A stretch of 64,000 nucleotides of DNA from NCBI RefSeq assembly GCF_016623585.1, contig NZ_JAEHFY010000003.1:145880-209879 (forward strand), read 5' to 3'. Under the pieces are notes generated by a model. The model was not told the origin of the DNA. It saw only the letters and a program-made list of their open reading frames with translations, and ran no database searches. The stretch is from Pedobacter segetis (GTDB lineage: Bacteria > Bacteroidota > Bacteroidia > Sphingobacteriales > Sphingobacteriaceae). Made by a program: the position numbers and the translations under genes. Shown piece after piece: positions 44,436 to 53,719 of the stretch. The stretch's first letter is position 1; every line of letters begins with the position of its first letter.

Positions 44436-46577
44436 ATGAAAAAGTTTATAAAATTTTTAATTATACCCGCAATATGGCTGGCATCTTGTGAAAAATCTTT
44501 AGATATCGTACCAGAATCTTTTGTATCAACAGAAAATTTCTTTAACACCCAAGCCGAAATCGAAGTTGCATTAAATGCAATTTACGAAGTTCAGTTTAGC
44601 GGTAGCCCTTACCAAGCAGGATACAACGAATATTGGAGACATTGTTTTCTAGGTACCGATGAGTCAACCTCGAACCAAAATCTAAACACCAATGATTATC
44701 CAACCCATTACAATGAAACAAGCTCATCTATAAAATATGTACAGGGCTTGTGGAGTACCTGTTTTGTTGGGGTAAATAGGGCAAATGTTTTTTTAGAAAA
44801 CATAGATAAAAGCAAATCGATTACAGAAGATCAAAGAACCATTTATAGGGGCGAGGCCACCTTTTTAAGGGCTTATTATCTCTTTATGCTTACTCAGTGG
44901 TTTGGCGATATTCCGCTCCCAAAAGAATCTTCAAAATCTTTGAAAGGGGTGCAGAGAGCTTTTACTCCAACAAAAGAGGTTTATGATTTTGTGATTAGTG
45001 AAATGGAAAAAGCACAGGATCTATTAAAACTAAGACCCGCAACTGCACTTACCTTTAATGAGAAGGTAAGCCAAACGGCGGTACAGGGTATGTTGGCAAG
45101 AGTATGTTTATTTGCCGCCGGCTATCCGGTAAATGATACAAAGAGATATGCAGATGCCTCTATGTGGGCGCAAAAAGTAATTGCATCTGGTTTACATCAT
45201 TTGAATCCAGATTATGATCAAGTATTTATCGATCACTCATCAAATATTTATGACAATACCAACAGAGAAACCCTATGGCAGTTAACACCGATCTCTAATG
45301 CCAATTTGCAGGCTTTGGGAACAACATTAAGAGAGCAATATATTCCGAGGGTGGGCCTTACCGCTTCAAGAGGAATTTGGGGAGCAGATCAGGGATTTGA
45401 GCGTACCAACCCTAGGGCTTATTACACTTATGCCGCAGGCGATATCAGAAGAGATTGGAATATCGCCCCGTTTTACATTAGCAATGCCTCATCCATTAAG
45501 CCTACTGATATAAACCCAATGATATATTTCCCATACAATGCGTCGAAATGGAATAGGGAACCCGGAAAATGGAGAAGGTATTATGAAACCCACACCACTT
45601 TTAGCGGCCCTATATCTGCGCAAGCTTTTCCATTGTTACGATATTCAGATGTTTTGTTAATGTATGCAGAAGCGGAAGCTCATGAAAACGGCCCTCTTTC
45701 ACCGGGTACCATCGGGATGACCCCCGTTGACGCTGTAAATTTAGTGAGAAGAAGGGGTTATGGAGAAGCAAGGGGGGCCAAAGGTGTTGCAACTATAACG
45801 CTTACAAGCCCGGGTTCTGGGTACACAACGCAACCAGAATGTACTTTTGTATCTACGCCCGGTAACAGAAAATTAAGAACGCAAACCGTACCGGTTAACC
45901 AAAGGCCTTATTTGAATGAGGATGCCAGAGCCACAGGAATTGTTACTTCGGGAGCTATCAGTGGTATAGAATTATATGATATGGGTGAAGGTTATGTGAT
46001 CCCTCCTACTGTAATTGTGGGCACTCCGTTTGCGCCAAATACGGTTTATACCGCGGGGAAACAAGTGGTAAACAACGGGAATTTATACACCGTTACAGTA
46101 GCTGGTACTTCAGGAAATGTTGCGCCAACAAATGCTTCGGGCACTTTTGTAAGTGGCACTACAACCTTTACCTATGCAGGCGTTGCGGCAACCGCCGTAG
46201 CGAATTTTGCAAGTGCAGATTTAACCCCTGCCATGGCATCTGCAGGCAATTTTCTAAAAACTATTCAGGATGAACGTTTAAGAGAATTAGCTTTTGAGTG
46301 TTTAAGAAGGCAAGATTTAAAAAGATGGGGGATTTTGGTTTCAACGGTTAAACGTATAGGGATAGAGGCTGGTGCTGGCAGTGAAGAACTAAATAGCAAC
46401 GGCACAAAACTGTACGGAGCTTATGCTGCACCAAGCACTGCTTTGGGCAACCTAAATGCTAATGTTAACATCTTTACTACAGGCCCAAATAATATTACAG
46501 AAATTGATAATCTATTGCCTATTCCTAATTCTGAGATTATTGCAAACAAATTGGCAAAACAAAATCCCGGATATTAA
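44436..46577 (+). CDS. SusD/RagB family glycan-binding lipoprotein with inserted domain
   Basis: This 713-residue surface lipoprotein (lipobox WLASC, Cys at about 19) captures glycan above its SusC. SusD features are FVSTENFFNTQAEIEVALNAIYEV, GEATFLRAYYLFMLTQWFGDIPLP, LLRYSDVLLMYAEAEAHENGP, VDAVNLVRRRGYGEARG and LKTIQDERLRELAFECLRRQDLKRWG. Between the last two, about residues 449-592, lies a ~145-residue insertion not usual for SusD. It consists of a TSPGSGYTTQPECTFV...GEGYVIPPTVIV unit followed by a NTVYTAGKQVVNNGNLYTVT unit that resembles small sugar-binding modules of phage fibre proteins and chitinases. Typical SusD proteins are 500-600 residues long. Confidence 0.93.
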   Translation: MKKFIKFLIIPAIWLASCEKSLDIVPESFVSTENFFNTQAEIEVALNAIYEVQFSGSPYQAGYNEYWRHCFLGTDESTSNQNLNTNDYPTHYNETSSSIKYVQGLWSTCFVGVNRANVFLENIDKSKSITEDQRTIYRGEATFLRAYYLFMLTQWFGDIPLPKESSKSLKGVQRAFTPTKEVYDFVISEMEKAQDLLKLRPATALTFNEKVSQTAVQGMLARVCLFAAGYPVNDTKRYADASMWAQKVIASGLHHLNPDYDQVFIDHSSNIYDNTNRETLWQLTPISNANLQALGTTLREQYIPRVGLTASRGIWGADQGFERTNPRAYYTYAAGDIRRDWNIAPFYISNASSIKPTDINPMIYFPYNASKWNREPGKWRRYYETHTTFSGPISAQAFPLLRYSDVLLMYAEAEAHENGPLSPGTIGMTPVDAVNLVRRRGYGEARGAKGVATITLTSPGSGYTTQPECTFVSTPGNRKLRTQTVPVNQRPYLNEDARATGIVTSGAISGIELYDMGEGYVIPPTVIVGTPFAPNTVYTAGKQVVNNGNLYTVTVAGTSGNVAPTNASGTFVSGTTTFTYAGVAATAVANFASADLTPAMASAGNFLKTIQDERLRELAFECLRRQDLKRWGILVSTVKRIGIEAGAGSEELNSNGTKLYGAYAAPSTALGNLNANVNIFTTGPNNITEIDNLLPIPNSEIIANKLAKQNPGY

Positions 46578-46591
46578 TAATTTGATCAGAT

Positions 46592-47491
46592 ATGAAAACT
46601 ATAAAATATTTAACCTTAATAATCTCAATACCGGCAATAATGTCCTGTAATAAGATTGATTCTACCACTCCAGATTTTTCTGTATCGGTAAATAAAAACG
46701 ATTTTAATTTTGGAGATACCGTAAGATTTACACTTTCAGGAGCACCTACAAATATTGTTTTTTACTCTGGGGAAGTGGGGAATAATTATGATACCAGAAA
46801 TAAGTTTACGGCCGATGGTGGCAAACCAGAAATGACTTTTACCTCTACTTTGGCCGCTGCATCAGGATCAAGTACTTCAAGTAATCTGAGCCTACTAGTT
46901 TCAAACAATTTTAATGGTAATTATACAAAAGCAGATATTTCGGCAGCCACTTGGATAGATATTACAAGTTCTATCACCATTCCTGGCGCAAACCAAAAAG
47001 TTGTTTTAACGCCCTATACAGAACAAGGTAAGCCATTATACGTTGCTTTTAGGTTTAAAACAGTAAACCCTGCTCTGGTTCAAAGATTGCTAACCATCAG
47101 CAATTTTTCTTTTAAAACGGTGTATGATGACCAAATTTTTGAGAATGCCAAATATGTTTATGATGCCGGTTTTGGAGCATTTGACTTTGCCGGTGAGGTG
47201 GGTAAATGGGTAATCCCGATAACATCAAACGTAAATGATTCTTTTACACACCCATTAGTTGATGCCAATGCTCCTGCAGATGAAGATTGGGCCATTTCTA
47301 AACCATTTGAAACCAATAGAATAAACCCCAGTACCGGTGTTGCCATCAAAAACATATCAAATCCTTTAATAACCAATTATAATTATGTGTTTTCAAAAGC
47401 AGGTACTTATAAAGTAGTTTTTGTAGGAAGCAACAGTACAAATAAAGATTACAAAGAGGTATTAAAAGAGTTTACAATAACCGTTAAATAG
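46592..47491 (+). CDS. DUF5017-like surface lipoprotein (putative surface glycan-binding protein)
   Basis: This is a 299-residue lipoprotein (lipobox PAIMSC, Cys at about 19). It starts with a short Ig-like or PKD-like region (PDFSVSVNKNDFNFGDTVRFTLSGAPTNIVFYSGEVGNNYDTRN) followed by a jelly-roll-like part, which resembles DUF5017 proteins found next to SusC/SusD pairs. It is third in the susC-susD operon (14-base gap), the usual place of a surface glycan-binding protein. Family recognition is moderate and glycan binding is inferred from position. A hairpin follows. Confidence 0.75.
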   Translation: MKTIKYLTLIISIPAIMSCNKIDSTTPDFSVSVNKNDFNFGDTVRFTLSGAPTNIVFYSGEVGNNYDTRNKFTADGGKPEMTFTSTLAAASGSSTSSNLSLLVSNNFNGNYTKADISAATWIDITSSITIPGANQKVVLTPYTEQGKPLYVAFRFKTVNPALVQRLLTISNFSFKTVYDDQIFENAKYVYDAGFGAFDFAGEVGKWVIPITSNVNDSFTHPLVDANAPADEDWAISKPFETNRINPSTGVAIKNISNPLITNYNYVFSKAGTYKVVFVGSNSTNKDYKEVLKEFTITVK

Positions 47492-47508
47492 CAGTTTGAT
47501 TTATAATT

Positions 47509-47550
47509 AGGGCTACCTTTGTGAGTGCCTCATAAGTAGCTCTTATTTAT
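47509..47550 (+). terminator. Hairpin after the first susCD operon
   Basis: AGGGCTAC (47509-47516) pairs with GTAGCTCT (47536-47543), with one G-T wobble, followed by a short T-rich tract. It separates the susCD-lipoprotein operon from the lyase gene at 47602. Confidence 0.55.
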
Positions 47551-47601
47551 TTGAAATAAATTTTTTAGCATAAGAATTCATCATCCGCAAAAAATACCTT
47601 A

Positions 47602-48726
47602 ATGAGATTGATCATTATCATCATTATCCTTACAAGCTTTAGCTTTCATCAATTGCAAGCAAAAGAATCGGTAAATCTTTATTTAAAAGATACGGTTGTA
47701 AACAACACCGAAAAGCTTAAAATTATCAAAGCAGCAGAGAATGCACTTACTATCCATAGTTTTTCTGTGATGAATAAAACAGGCATCGCCGCTTCTGGTA
47801 ATAAACATGATTATTATTCCTTAGCGCCTTATTTTTGGCCAAATCCAAAAACAAAAGATGGCCTGCCTTACATCAGAAAAGATGGGCAGGTAAATCCCGA
47901 AGCGAGAACCAACGCTACAGATTTTCAGGAATGGGAAAATTTTATTCAGGCAGTATCCTCATTAAGAAAAGGATATGAAATCACCAAAGAAAAAAAATAT
48001 GCCCTCAAACAGAAGGATTTAATCGCCACCTGGTTTTTAAATGATGAAACCCGGATGAACCCAAACCTGGATTATGCCCAGGGAATTAAAGGCGTTAATA
48101 CCGGAAGGCAGTTTGGCATCATCGAATTTGGAGGTATAGAAGAAGTGATGAAGGATGTTATTTTGTTAAAAAAAGAAGAAATAATTGATGATAAATTTAA
48201 GTCAGATTTTGATAAATGGCTAGGCGAATACGCCGACTGGTTGCAAAATAGTGATTTCGGAAAATTGGAAGCTTCGGCAACCAATAACCATGGTACCACT
48301 TTTGATATTCAACTGGCCAATCTGCTCATTTATATTAATAATTTAGATAAACTTCGCCAGCTTTTAGAAGAGGTAAAAACCAAACGAATTGCCCAACAAA
48401 TAGATGCTGATGGCAAACAACCCGAAGAATTAACCAGAACAAAAGCTTATTCTTACTCTTTGTTAAATTTAAACGCACTCACTCAGTTAGCCTTATTGGG
48501 CAAAAAATACGGTGTCGATATCTGGAATTACCAGAGCCCACAGGGAGGAAGCATGAGAAAAGCTTACGACTTTTTGATTCCCTACTTAGATAAAGACTGG
48601 CCTTACCAGCAGATAGTTCCTATTGCAGATTCTAGAAAGAAGTTGCTTAAAATGCTCGATACCGTTGGTAAAGAATTTAATCAACTAGATTATCTGAAAA
48701 TCGTTAAAAAACACAGTAAACAATAG
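47602..48726 (+). CDS. Alginate-lyase-superfamily polysaccharide lyase
   Basis: This 374-residue exported protein (signal peptide 1-20, FHQLQAK) belongs to the alginate lyase fold PF05426, an (alpha/alpha) toroid. YYSLAPYFWPNPKTKDGLPYIRKDGQVNPE and the active-site stretch SATNNHGTTFD (N228, N229, H230) are visible, followed by RTKAYSYSLLNLNALTQLALL. Families PL5 and PL38 share this fold and act on mannuronan, glucuronan or related uronate chains. The neighbouring rhamnosidase and propeller suggest a glucuronate-containing substrate, not alginate. It begins a plus-strand run of four enzyme genes with 12-33-base gaps, apart from the repeat-containing one. Confidence 0.8.
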   Translation: MRLIIIIIILTSFSFHQLQAKESVNLYLKDTVVNNTEKLKIIKAAENALTIHSFSVMNKTGIAASGNKHDYYSLAPYFWPNPKTKDGLPYIRKDGQVNPEARTNATDFQEWENFIQAVSSLRKGYEITKEKKYALKQKDLIATWFLNDETRMNPNLDYAQGIKGVNTGRQFGIIEFGGIEEVMKDVILLKKEEIIDDKFKSDFDKWLGEYADWLQNSDFGKLEASATNNHGTTFDIQLANLLIYINNLDKLRQLLEEVKTKRIAQQIDADGKQPEELTRTKAYSYSLLNLNALTQLALLGKKYGVDIWNYQSPQGGSMRKAYDFLIPYLDKDWPYQQIVPIADSRKKLLKMLDTVGKEFNQLDYLKIVKKHSKQ

Positions 48727-48738
48727 TTTCCGCTTCAA

Positions 48739-50076
48739 ATGAAATCAATTCTTTCGTTTCTTTTATTCACTCTTTTTTCCGCTTCGGGTTTTTCGCAGGT
48801 CAGGCTTTTAGAAATTACCCATGTAACAGATAGCGCACTTTATTTTAACGGGAAAAAGAATGTGGCCTATCATTTTGGAGATAGAATTACCCCACATGGC
48901 AATTGCCTGGATGCGGTAAACGGATATATCTATATCGCCTGGTACAAAGGCGGAATGAAAAACAGAAATGTGATGCTTTCGCGGAAAAAAATTGAAGGTG
49001 GCCAATGGAAAACCATCCAGTTCCCAGACAAACACATCGGTTACCGTGGTGATAGTACCCTGGGCGATTCGCATAACACCATTGCCATAGGCATTTCCAC
49101 TATTGACCAAACCGTTCATTTGCTGTATGATATGCATGCTTATGATGCGAAGAACTTTCCGGGTCATTATTTCAATTACCGCGTTTCTAAAAAAGGCGGA
49201 GCCGTTGTAGAAGATAAAGATTGGAACATCAGTTTGTTTTCTGATAAACTGAACTATCTGAAAAAAGGAGTAAACTATGAAATGGCCACTTACCCGCAGT
49301 TTATAAGGAACGATGAAGGCGCAATCTATGCGCATTGGCGTAACGGCGGCTCGGGCAGTGGGAACGAAGTTTTTGCAAAGTACGATGGAAAAAGCTGGTC
49401 GGATACCAGAGTGCTTTTTATTGGCAAGCGAATAGAAAATGAAAAAGCTTATAGTGTTTATGGCGATTATAAGTTTCTTAACGGATACCTAACTGCGGGT
49501 TTTTCTATCAGGTACGATGATTTTACAAAAGGTAACCCTAAATACGAATTAAATACCGGCCTCTTTTACGCCAAAATTAAAGATGTGATAAATGATGAGA
49601 ATTGGTTAAAGGTTAACGGAGAAAAGGATAAAATCCCTGTGAAAAGGCCGGAAACACTACAGTTTGCAGACCCGCTTTCTTTGGGTTTAGGAAAAAGGAT
49701 GTCTTCGGGCCCCAGCTGGACGGTTACCAAATCCGGGGTTATTCATTTTATCATCTCGGTAAACAACACCAATGTACATTATTATAAAACGGCAAGCCAA
49801 AAAGAATTTACCATAAAAAAAGGCGCACCATCTGGCAGCTTATACAGTATAGGCGATAAAATTTATTTGGTAGGATTACAAAAAGGGAAACCTATCATTC
49901 AAAGTGCCAAAGAAGGTACAAACGATTGGAAAATTATTTATCAAACCAAAGATAAAAACTTAGATTATAAACACGGCAACAGTATTTTAGATGGAAATAA
50001 GTTAGTTTATTTTTTGATGAAAGAAGGAAAGGCTGATGCTTTGCCTTTAGATGTTTTAGTTTTTGAGTTGAAGTAA
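48739..50076 (+). CDS. BNR_4 seven-bladed propeller enzyme (ulvan lyase PL24/25 or GH145/PL42 type)
   Basis: This is a 445-residue exported protein (signal peptide 1-19, SGFSQ) of the BNR_4 beta-propeller group. GDSHNTIAIGIS (H112) and HLLYDMHAY (H133) are 21 residues apart, the same separation I recall for the two catalytic histidines of PL24 ulvan lyase. H53 in ITPHGNC is a candidate for the catalytic histidine of GH145 rhamnosidases, which share this fold and cleave rhamnose-alpha-1,4-glucuronate in arabinogalactan. Which chemistry applies cannot be settled by eye. Neighbouring genes (lyase, GH106, GH27) fit a rhamnose- and uronate-containing glycan. Confidence 0.75.
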   Translation: MKSILSFLLFTLFSASGFSQVRLLEITHVTDSALYFNGKKNVAYHFGDRITPHGNCLDAVNGYIYIAWYKGGMKNRNVMLSRKKIEGGQWKTIQFPDKHIGYRGDSTLGDSHNTIAIGISTIDQTVHLLYDMHAYDAKNFPGHYFNYRVSKKGGAVVEDKDWNISLFSDKLNYLKKGVNYEMATYPQFIRNDEGAIYAHWRNGGSGSGNEVFAKYDGKSWSDTRVLFIGKRIENEKAYSVYGDYKFLNGYLTAGFSIRYDDFTKGNPKYELNTGLFYAKIKDVINDENWLKVNGEKDKIPVKRPETLQFADPLSLGLGKRMSSGPSWTVTKSGVIHFIISVNNTNVHYYKTASQKEFTIKKGAPSGSLYSIGDKIYLVGLQKGKPIIQSAKEGTNDWKIIYQTKDKNLDYKHGNSILDGNKLVYFLMKEGKADALPLDVLVFELK

Positions 50077-50134
50077 TATATTGATTTAAAATGACGATGA
50101 TGAAAAGGGTTGGTTTTGCGTTAAAGATGGAAAT

Positions 50135-50290
50135 GGCATCCCCGCCTGTAATTCGGGCAGGTTTTTTTTGTCATCCTGAGCTTTGTCACCCTGAGCCTTG
50201 TCACTCTGAGCCTTGTCACCCTGAGCCTTGTCATTCTGAGCGGAGTCGAAGAGGGAGTCGAAGAGGGAGTCTAAGAGGGAGTCTAAGGAA
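50135..50290 (+). repeat. Composite repeat element, second copy, abutting the GH106 gene
   Basis: A leader beginning GGCATCCCCGCC (50135) and a T8 run is followed by five 15-bp units of the form TTGTCACYCTGAGCC (50168-50242) and four 12-bp units GAGTCGAAGAGG with decay (50243-50290). The order and leader equal the minus-strand reading of 23941-24196. The short stem CCTG/CAGG plus T8 at 50154-50169 may also act as a weak terminator for the gene ending at 50076. Confidence 0.85.
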
Positions 50291-50306
50291 AGCCAAAAGA
50301 TATAAA

Positions 50307-53300
50307 ATGTACAGCGTAGCCTGTCCCGATTTACTATCGGGATTTAAACGCCCCTATTTATTTTTCTTAATTTTATTTTTGTTCGCTTTTCAGGCAGATG
50401 CTCAAACCGTAAACCCTGCAATTTTTAAAAATCCGCCTTTGCAATATCATCCAAAAACATGGATGCATGCCATGAGCGGCAACATGAGCAAAGCCGGAAT
50501 TACCAAAGATTTTGAAGCCATGCAAAAGGCAGGTTTAAGCGGATTATTGCTCTTTAACGTAACCCAAGGCATCCCTTACGGCAAAATAAAATATGCTTCG
50601 CCAGAGCATATTGATATTTTAAAACATGCCGCAAAAGAGGCAGAGCGTTTAGGTTTAAGTTTCGGTGTTCACAACAGCGATGGTTGGAGTAGCAGCGGCG
50701 GTCCTTGGGTAAAACCCGAAGAATCCATGAAAATGGTGGTTTATTCGCAAAAAATAGTGCAGGGCGGCAAAAAATTAAGTATAAAAATCCCCCAACCCAC
50801 TACCCGAGAAAATTATTATGAAGATATCATCACCATTGCTTATCCATCTTTAAAAGCAGAAATTCAGGATGACAAACCTGTAAAAATCACCAGTTCTGAT
50901 GCTTCTTTAAACATCAAATTAATAACCGATGGCAAATGGGATGCGGAAACAAAAATCAGGAAAACAGGAAATGAAAATCCGTGGATTCAGTTTGAGTATC
51001 CATCGGCATATCCGATAACCACGGCAAACAGTATTTTTACCGATAGGTTTGGCGAAGTTGAACTTTCAGGCTCCAATAATGGCGTTGATTTTAAGCTGAT
51101 TAAAAAGCTGGAAAACCACCGTACCGGAAAAGGCGAGTGGACGGTGCACAGCCATTTTGACCCTCAGAATTACAAATATTATCGTTTAACGTTTAATGGC
51201 GAAATGACTTTGAAAGAAGTCGGCATTTCTGCACTTTATTTGATGGATGATTTATTTGGCAGAACCGCCATTGCCCGCACCGAAAATCAGGATTTTAAAC
51301 CTATTGGCAATCCTTCTGCCGATATGATTATCGATAAAAACAGCATCATAGATATTTCTAAAAACGTAGATAAACAAGGCATTTTTACAGGCTATTTCCC
51401 TAAAGGAAATTGGACAATCATGCGTTTTGGGCAAACTTCTACCGGGGCATTCAATAATCCGGCATCAGACGAGGGAAGGGGTTTAGAAGTGGATAAACTA
51501 AATCGTGAAGCGTTTAAACATCATTACGATGCCTTCGTTAAAAAAGTGGTTTTGGCAGCAAAGCCAGTTGCGCCAAATGCTTTGCAATATGTAGAAATTG
51601 ACAGCTACGAAATGGGTGGCGAAAACTGGACAGCAGGTTTTAATAACTTGTTTGAGAAAAGATATGGTTACGATTTATTGAGATTTATGCCGCTTTTTGC
51701 AGGCAAATTTGTAGAAAGTGCCAAAGCTTCCGAAGGTGTTTTGCAGGATTTAAGAAGTTTAGTTTCCGATTTGATGACCAAAAATTATTTCGGCTATTTT
51801 CAGGAATTATGCCATAAAGACGGGCTTAAAACCTACATAGAAGATTATGGCTTAGGACCTTTAAATGATTTGGATGTAGGCAGCAAGGCCGATATGCCAA
51901 TGGGCGAATTTTGGATGAACCGAGAAATTACGCAGGTGGCATCGCCAATTTCTGCAGCACATATTTACGGAAGAAATGTAATCTCTGCCGAATCTTTTAC
52001 CTCCACACCAGAAATTAATTGGAAAGGCAACCCGGCAATGGCAAAAATATCGGGCGATAAAGCCTGGGCTTTGGGCATCAACGAGTTTATGTTCCATCGT
52101 TTTGCGCACCAGGCAAACACCCATGTACAACCTGGGATGACCATGAACCGCTGGGGTTTCCACATGGACAGAACCCAAACCTGGTGGTACAATGCCGGTG
52201 CGGCCTGGTTTACCTACGTTGCCCGTGGTTCTTATTTGTTAAGACAGGGCGTTCCCGTGTCAGATTTGTTGGTTTTTGTTGGCGATGGCGCACCAAATGC
52301 GGTAGTTAACCGTAAAGATTTTAAACCAACTTTGCCAACCGGCATCCATTACGATAATGTAAACAGCGATGTTTTGTTGAACCGCATAAAAGTTGAAAAC
52401 AAGCAATTGGTATTGCCAGAAGGCACTACTTATAAAGCTTTGGTCATCAAAAACTCCAACCAAATAAAATTGAGCACCCTAAAAAGGATTGATGAATTGG
52501 CAGAGCAAGGTGTTTGTATTATTGGGGATAAACCAATTTCACTTTTAGGCTATTTACACAGCCAGCAAGAAGCTGAAGCGTTTAATAATTTGGTTGCCAA
52601 AATCTGGAACCGGGACAATGTTTACACTGGATATAATTGGGCTGCGGTCTTGGCAAAAGCCAACATTAAAAGCGACTTTGAAATTGCCGGAAGAGATGAT
52701 ATAGAATTTATGCACCGCAAAGCAGGCGATGATGATATTTATTTTAGCTACAATCCCGATTCTGTTTCGCGGACTTTCAAAATCAAAGTAAATATTGCTG
52801 ACAAAGAACCAGAAATTTTTAACCCGATGGATGGCAGTACGCTAAAGGTTGCCCAATATCAGGAAGAAAACGGCTTTACCAATTTGTCTATCAGTTTATT
52901 GCCCGAAGAATCTTTTTTCATTGTTTTCAAACCAAAATCTAAAACTTTCATCGGCGTAAAGCCTGATAAAACTTTTGAAAACGTTTCATTTTCGGCAAAG
53001 CCAGAATATACCATCAAAGCTAATGCAAAGGCCAACGGAAAATATACGATTGCCTTAAATAATGGCAAAACTTGGGATTTTGAGGTTAAGAATTTAGATG
53101 CTCCATTTGCAATTTCAGGCAAGTGGAAAGTCGCTTTTAACAAAGCACAAGGTTTTGGTGGCGAAGTTGAATTTGAAAATTTGATAGATTGGAAAGACCA
53201 TCCAAAAGACAGCATTAAATACTATTCTGGGACGGCAACTTATTATAAGTCATTTACGATTAAAGCTGATTTCTTAAAACCAAACCAAAGTTATGTATTG

Positions 53301-53687
53301 GATTTAGGCAAAGTAAGCATTGTTGCAGAAGTAAAACTGAACGGGAAAAATTTAGGTGTTTTATGGATGCCTCCGTTTAAAACGGATATCACAAAATATC
53401 TTAAAGCAGGCGAAAACAAGCTTGAAATTAAAATAACCAACCAATGGAGCAACCGTTTAATTGGCGACGAACGTTACCCAAAACAAGACGGAGGTTATGA
53501 ATTAGAAGGCTCCCGACCAACAGGCAAAATGCCCGAATGGTACACCAATAATGACCCAATGCCGCCCGGCCCAAGAACCACTTTCACCACCGCTCCGTTT
53601 TATAAAAAAGACGACCCTTTAATGAGTTCGGGATTGTTAGGACCGGTTAAAATTGTAGCGAGTGAAAATATTGTTTATACACCTTAA
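50307..53687 (+). CDS. GH106 family alpha-L-rhamnosidase-like glycoside hydrolase
   Basis: This is a 1126-residue exported enzyme. HAMSGNMSKAGITKDFEAMQKAGLSGLLLFNV and HAAKEAERLGLSFGVHNSDGWSSSGGPWVKPEESMKMV form the N-terminal barrel part of GH106. YVEIDSYEMGGENWTAGFNNLFEKRYGYDL and WAAVLAKANIKSDF follow, and a jelly-roll region with VAEVKLNGKNLGVLWMPPFKTDITKYL ends the protein. GH106 enzymes remove terminal alpha-L-rhamnose. The frame is open from 50091, but 50091-50306 encode only the repeat element (CHPEPCHSE and RRGS peptides), so the ATG at 50307, just before a signal peptide ending FQADAQ, is chosen. A 7-bp hairpin (50324-50330 with 50336-50342) lies in the signal-peptide codons. Confidence 0.82.
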   Translation: MYSVACPDLLSGFKRPYLFFLILFLFAFQADAQTVNPAIFKNPPLQYHPKTWMHAMSGNMSKAGITKDFEAMQKAGLSGLLLFNVTQGIPYGKIKYASPEHIDILKHAAKEAERLGLSFGVHNSDGWSSSGGPWVKPEESMKMVVYSQKIVQGGKKLSIKIPQPTTRENYYEDIITIAYPSLKAEIQDDKPVKITSSDASLNIKLITDGKWDAETKIRKTGNENPWIQFEYPSAYPITTANSIFTDRFGEVELSGSNNGVDFKLIKKLENHRTGKGEWTVHSHFDPQNYKYYRLTFNGEMTLKEVGISALYLMDDLFGRTAIARTENQDFKPIGNPSADMIIDKNSIIDISKNVDKQGIFTGYFPKGNWTIMRFGQTSTGAFNNPASDEGRGLEVDKLNREAFKHHYDAFVKKVVLAAKPVAPNALQYVEIDSYEMGGENWTAGFNNLFEKRYGYDLLRFMPLFAGKFVESAKASEGVLQDLRSLVSDLMTKNYFGYFQELCHKDGLKTYIEDYGLGPLNDLDVGSKADMPMGEFWMNREITQVASPISAAHIYGRNVISAESFTSTPEINWKGNPAMAKISGDKAWALGINEFMFHRFAHQANTHVQPGMTMNRWGFHMDRTQTWWYNAGAAWFTYVARGSYLLRQGVPVSDLLVFVGDGAPNAVVNRKDFKPTLPTGIHYDNVNSDVLLNRIKVENKQLVLPEGTTYKALVIKNSNQIKLSTLKRIDELAEQGVCIIGDKPISLLGYLHSQQEAEAFNNLVAKIWNRDNVYTGYNWAAVLAKANIKSDFEIAGRDDIEFMHRKAGDDDIYFSYNPDSVSRTFKIKVNIADKEPEIFNPMDGSTLKVAQYQEENGFTNLSISLLPEESFFIVFKPKSKTFIGVKPDKTFENVSFSAKPEYTIKANAKANGKYTIALNNGKTWDFEVKNLDAPFAISGKWKVAFNKAQGFGGEVEFENLIDWKDHPKDSIKYYSGTATYYKSFTIKADFLKPNQSYVLDLGKVSIVAEVKLNGKNLGVLWMPPFKTDITKYLKAGENKLEIKITNQWSNRLIGDERYPKQDGGYELEGSRPTGKMPEWYTNNDPMPPGPRTTFTTAPFYKKDDPLMSSGLLGPVKIVASENIVYTP

Positions 53688-53719
53688 TTCATATTTCTCT
53701 TGATATTTAACAATCACAA

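Noticed and set aside
47602..48726. Alginate as substrate of the lyase
   Set aside because: The fold family covers several uronate polymers, and no other alginate genes (PL6, PL7, PL17, kdg enzymes) are present; the neighbours point to rhamnose and galactan.
50091..50306. N-terminal extension of the GH106 protein
   Set aside because: It translates the repeat element and precedes a complete signal peptide starting at 50307, so it would bury the export signal.
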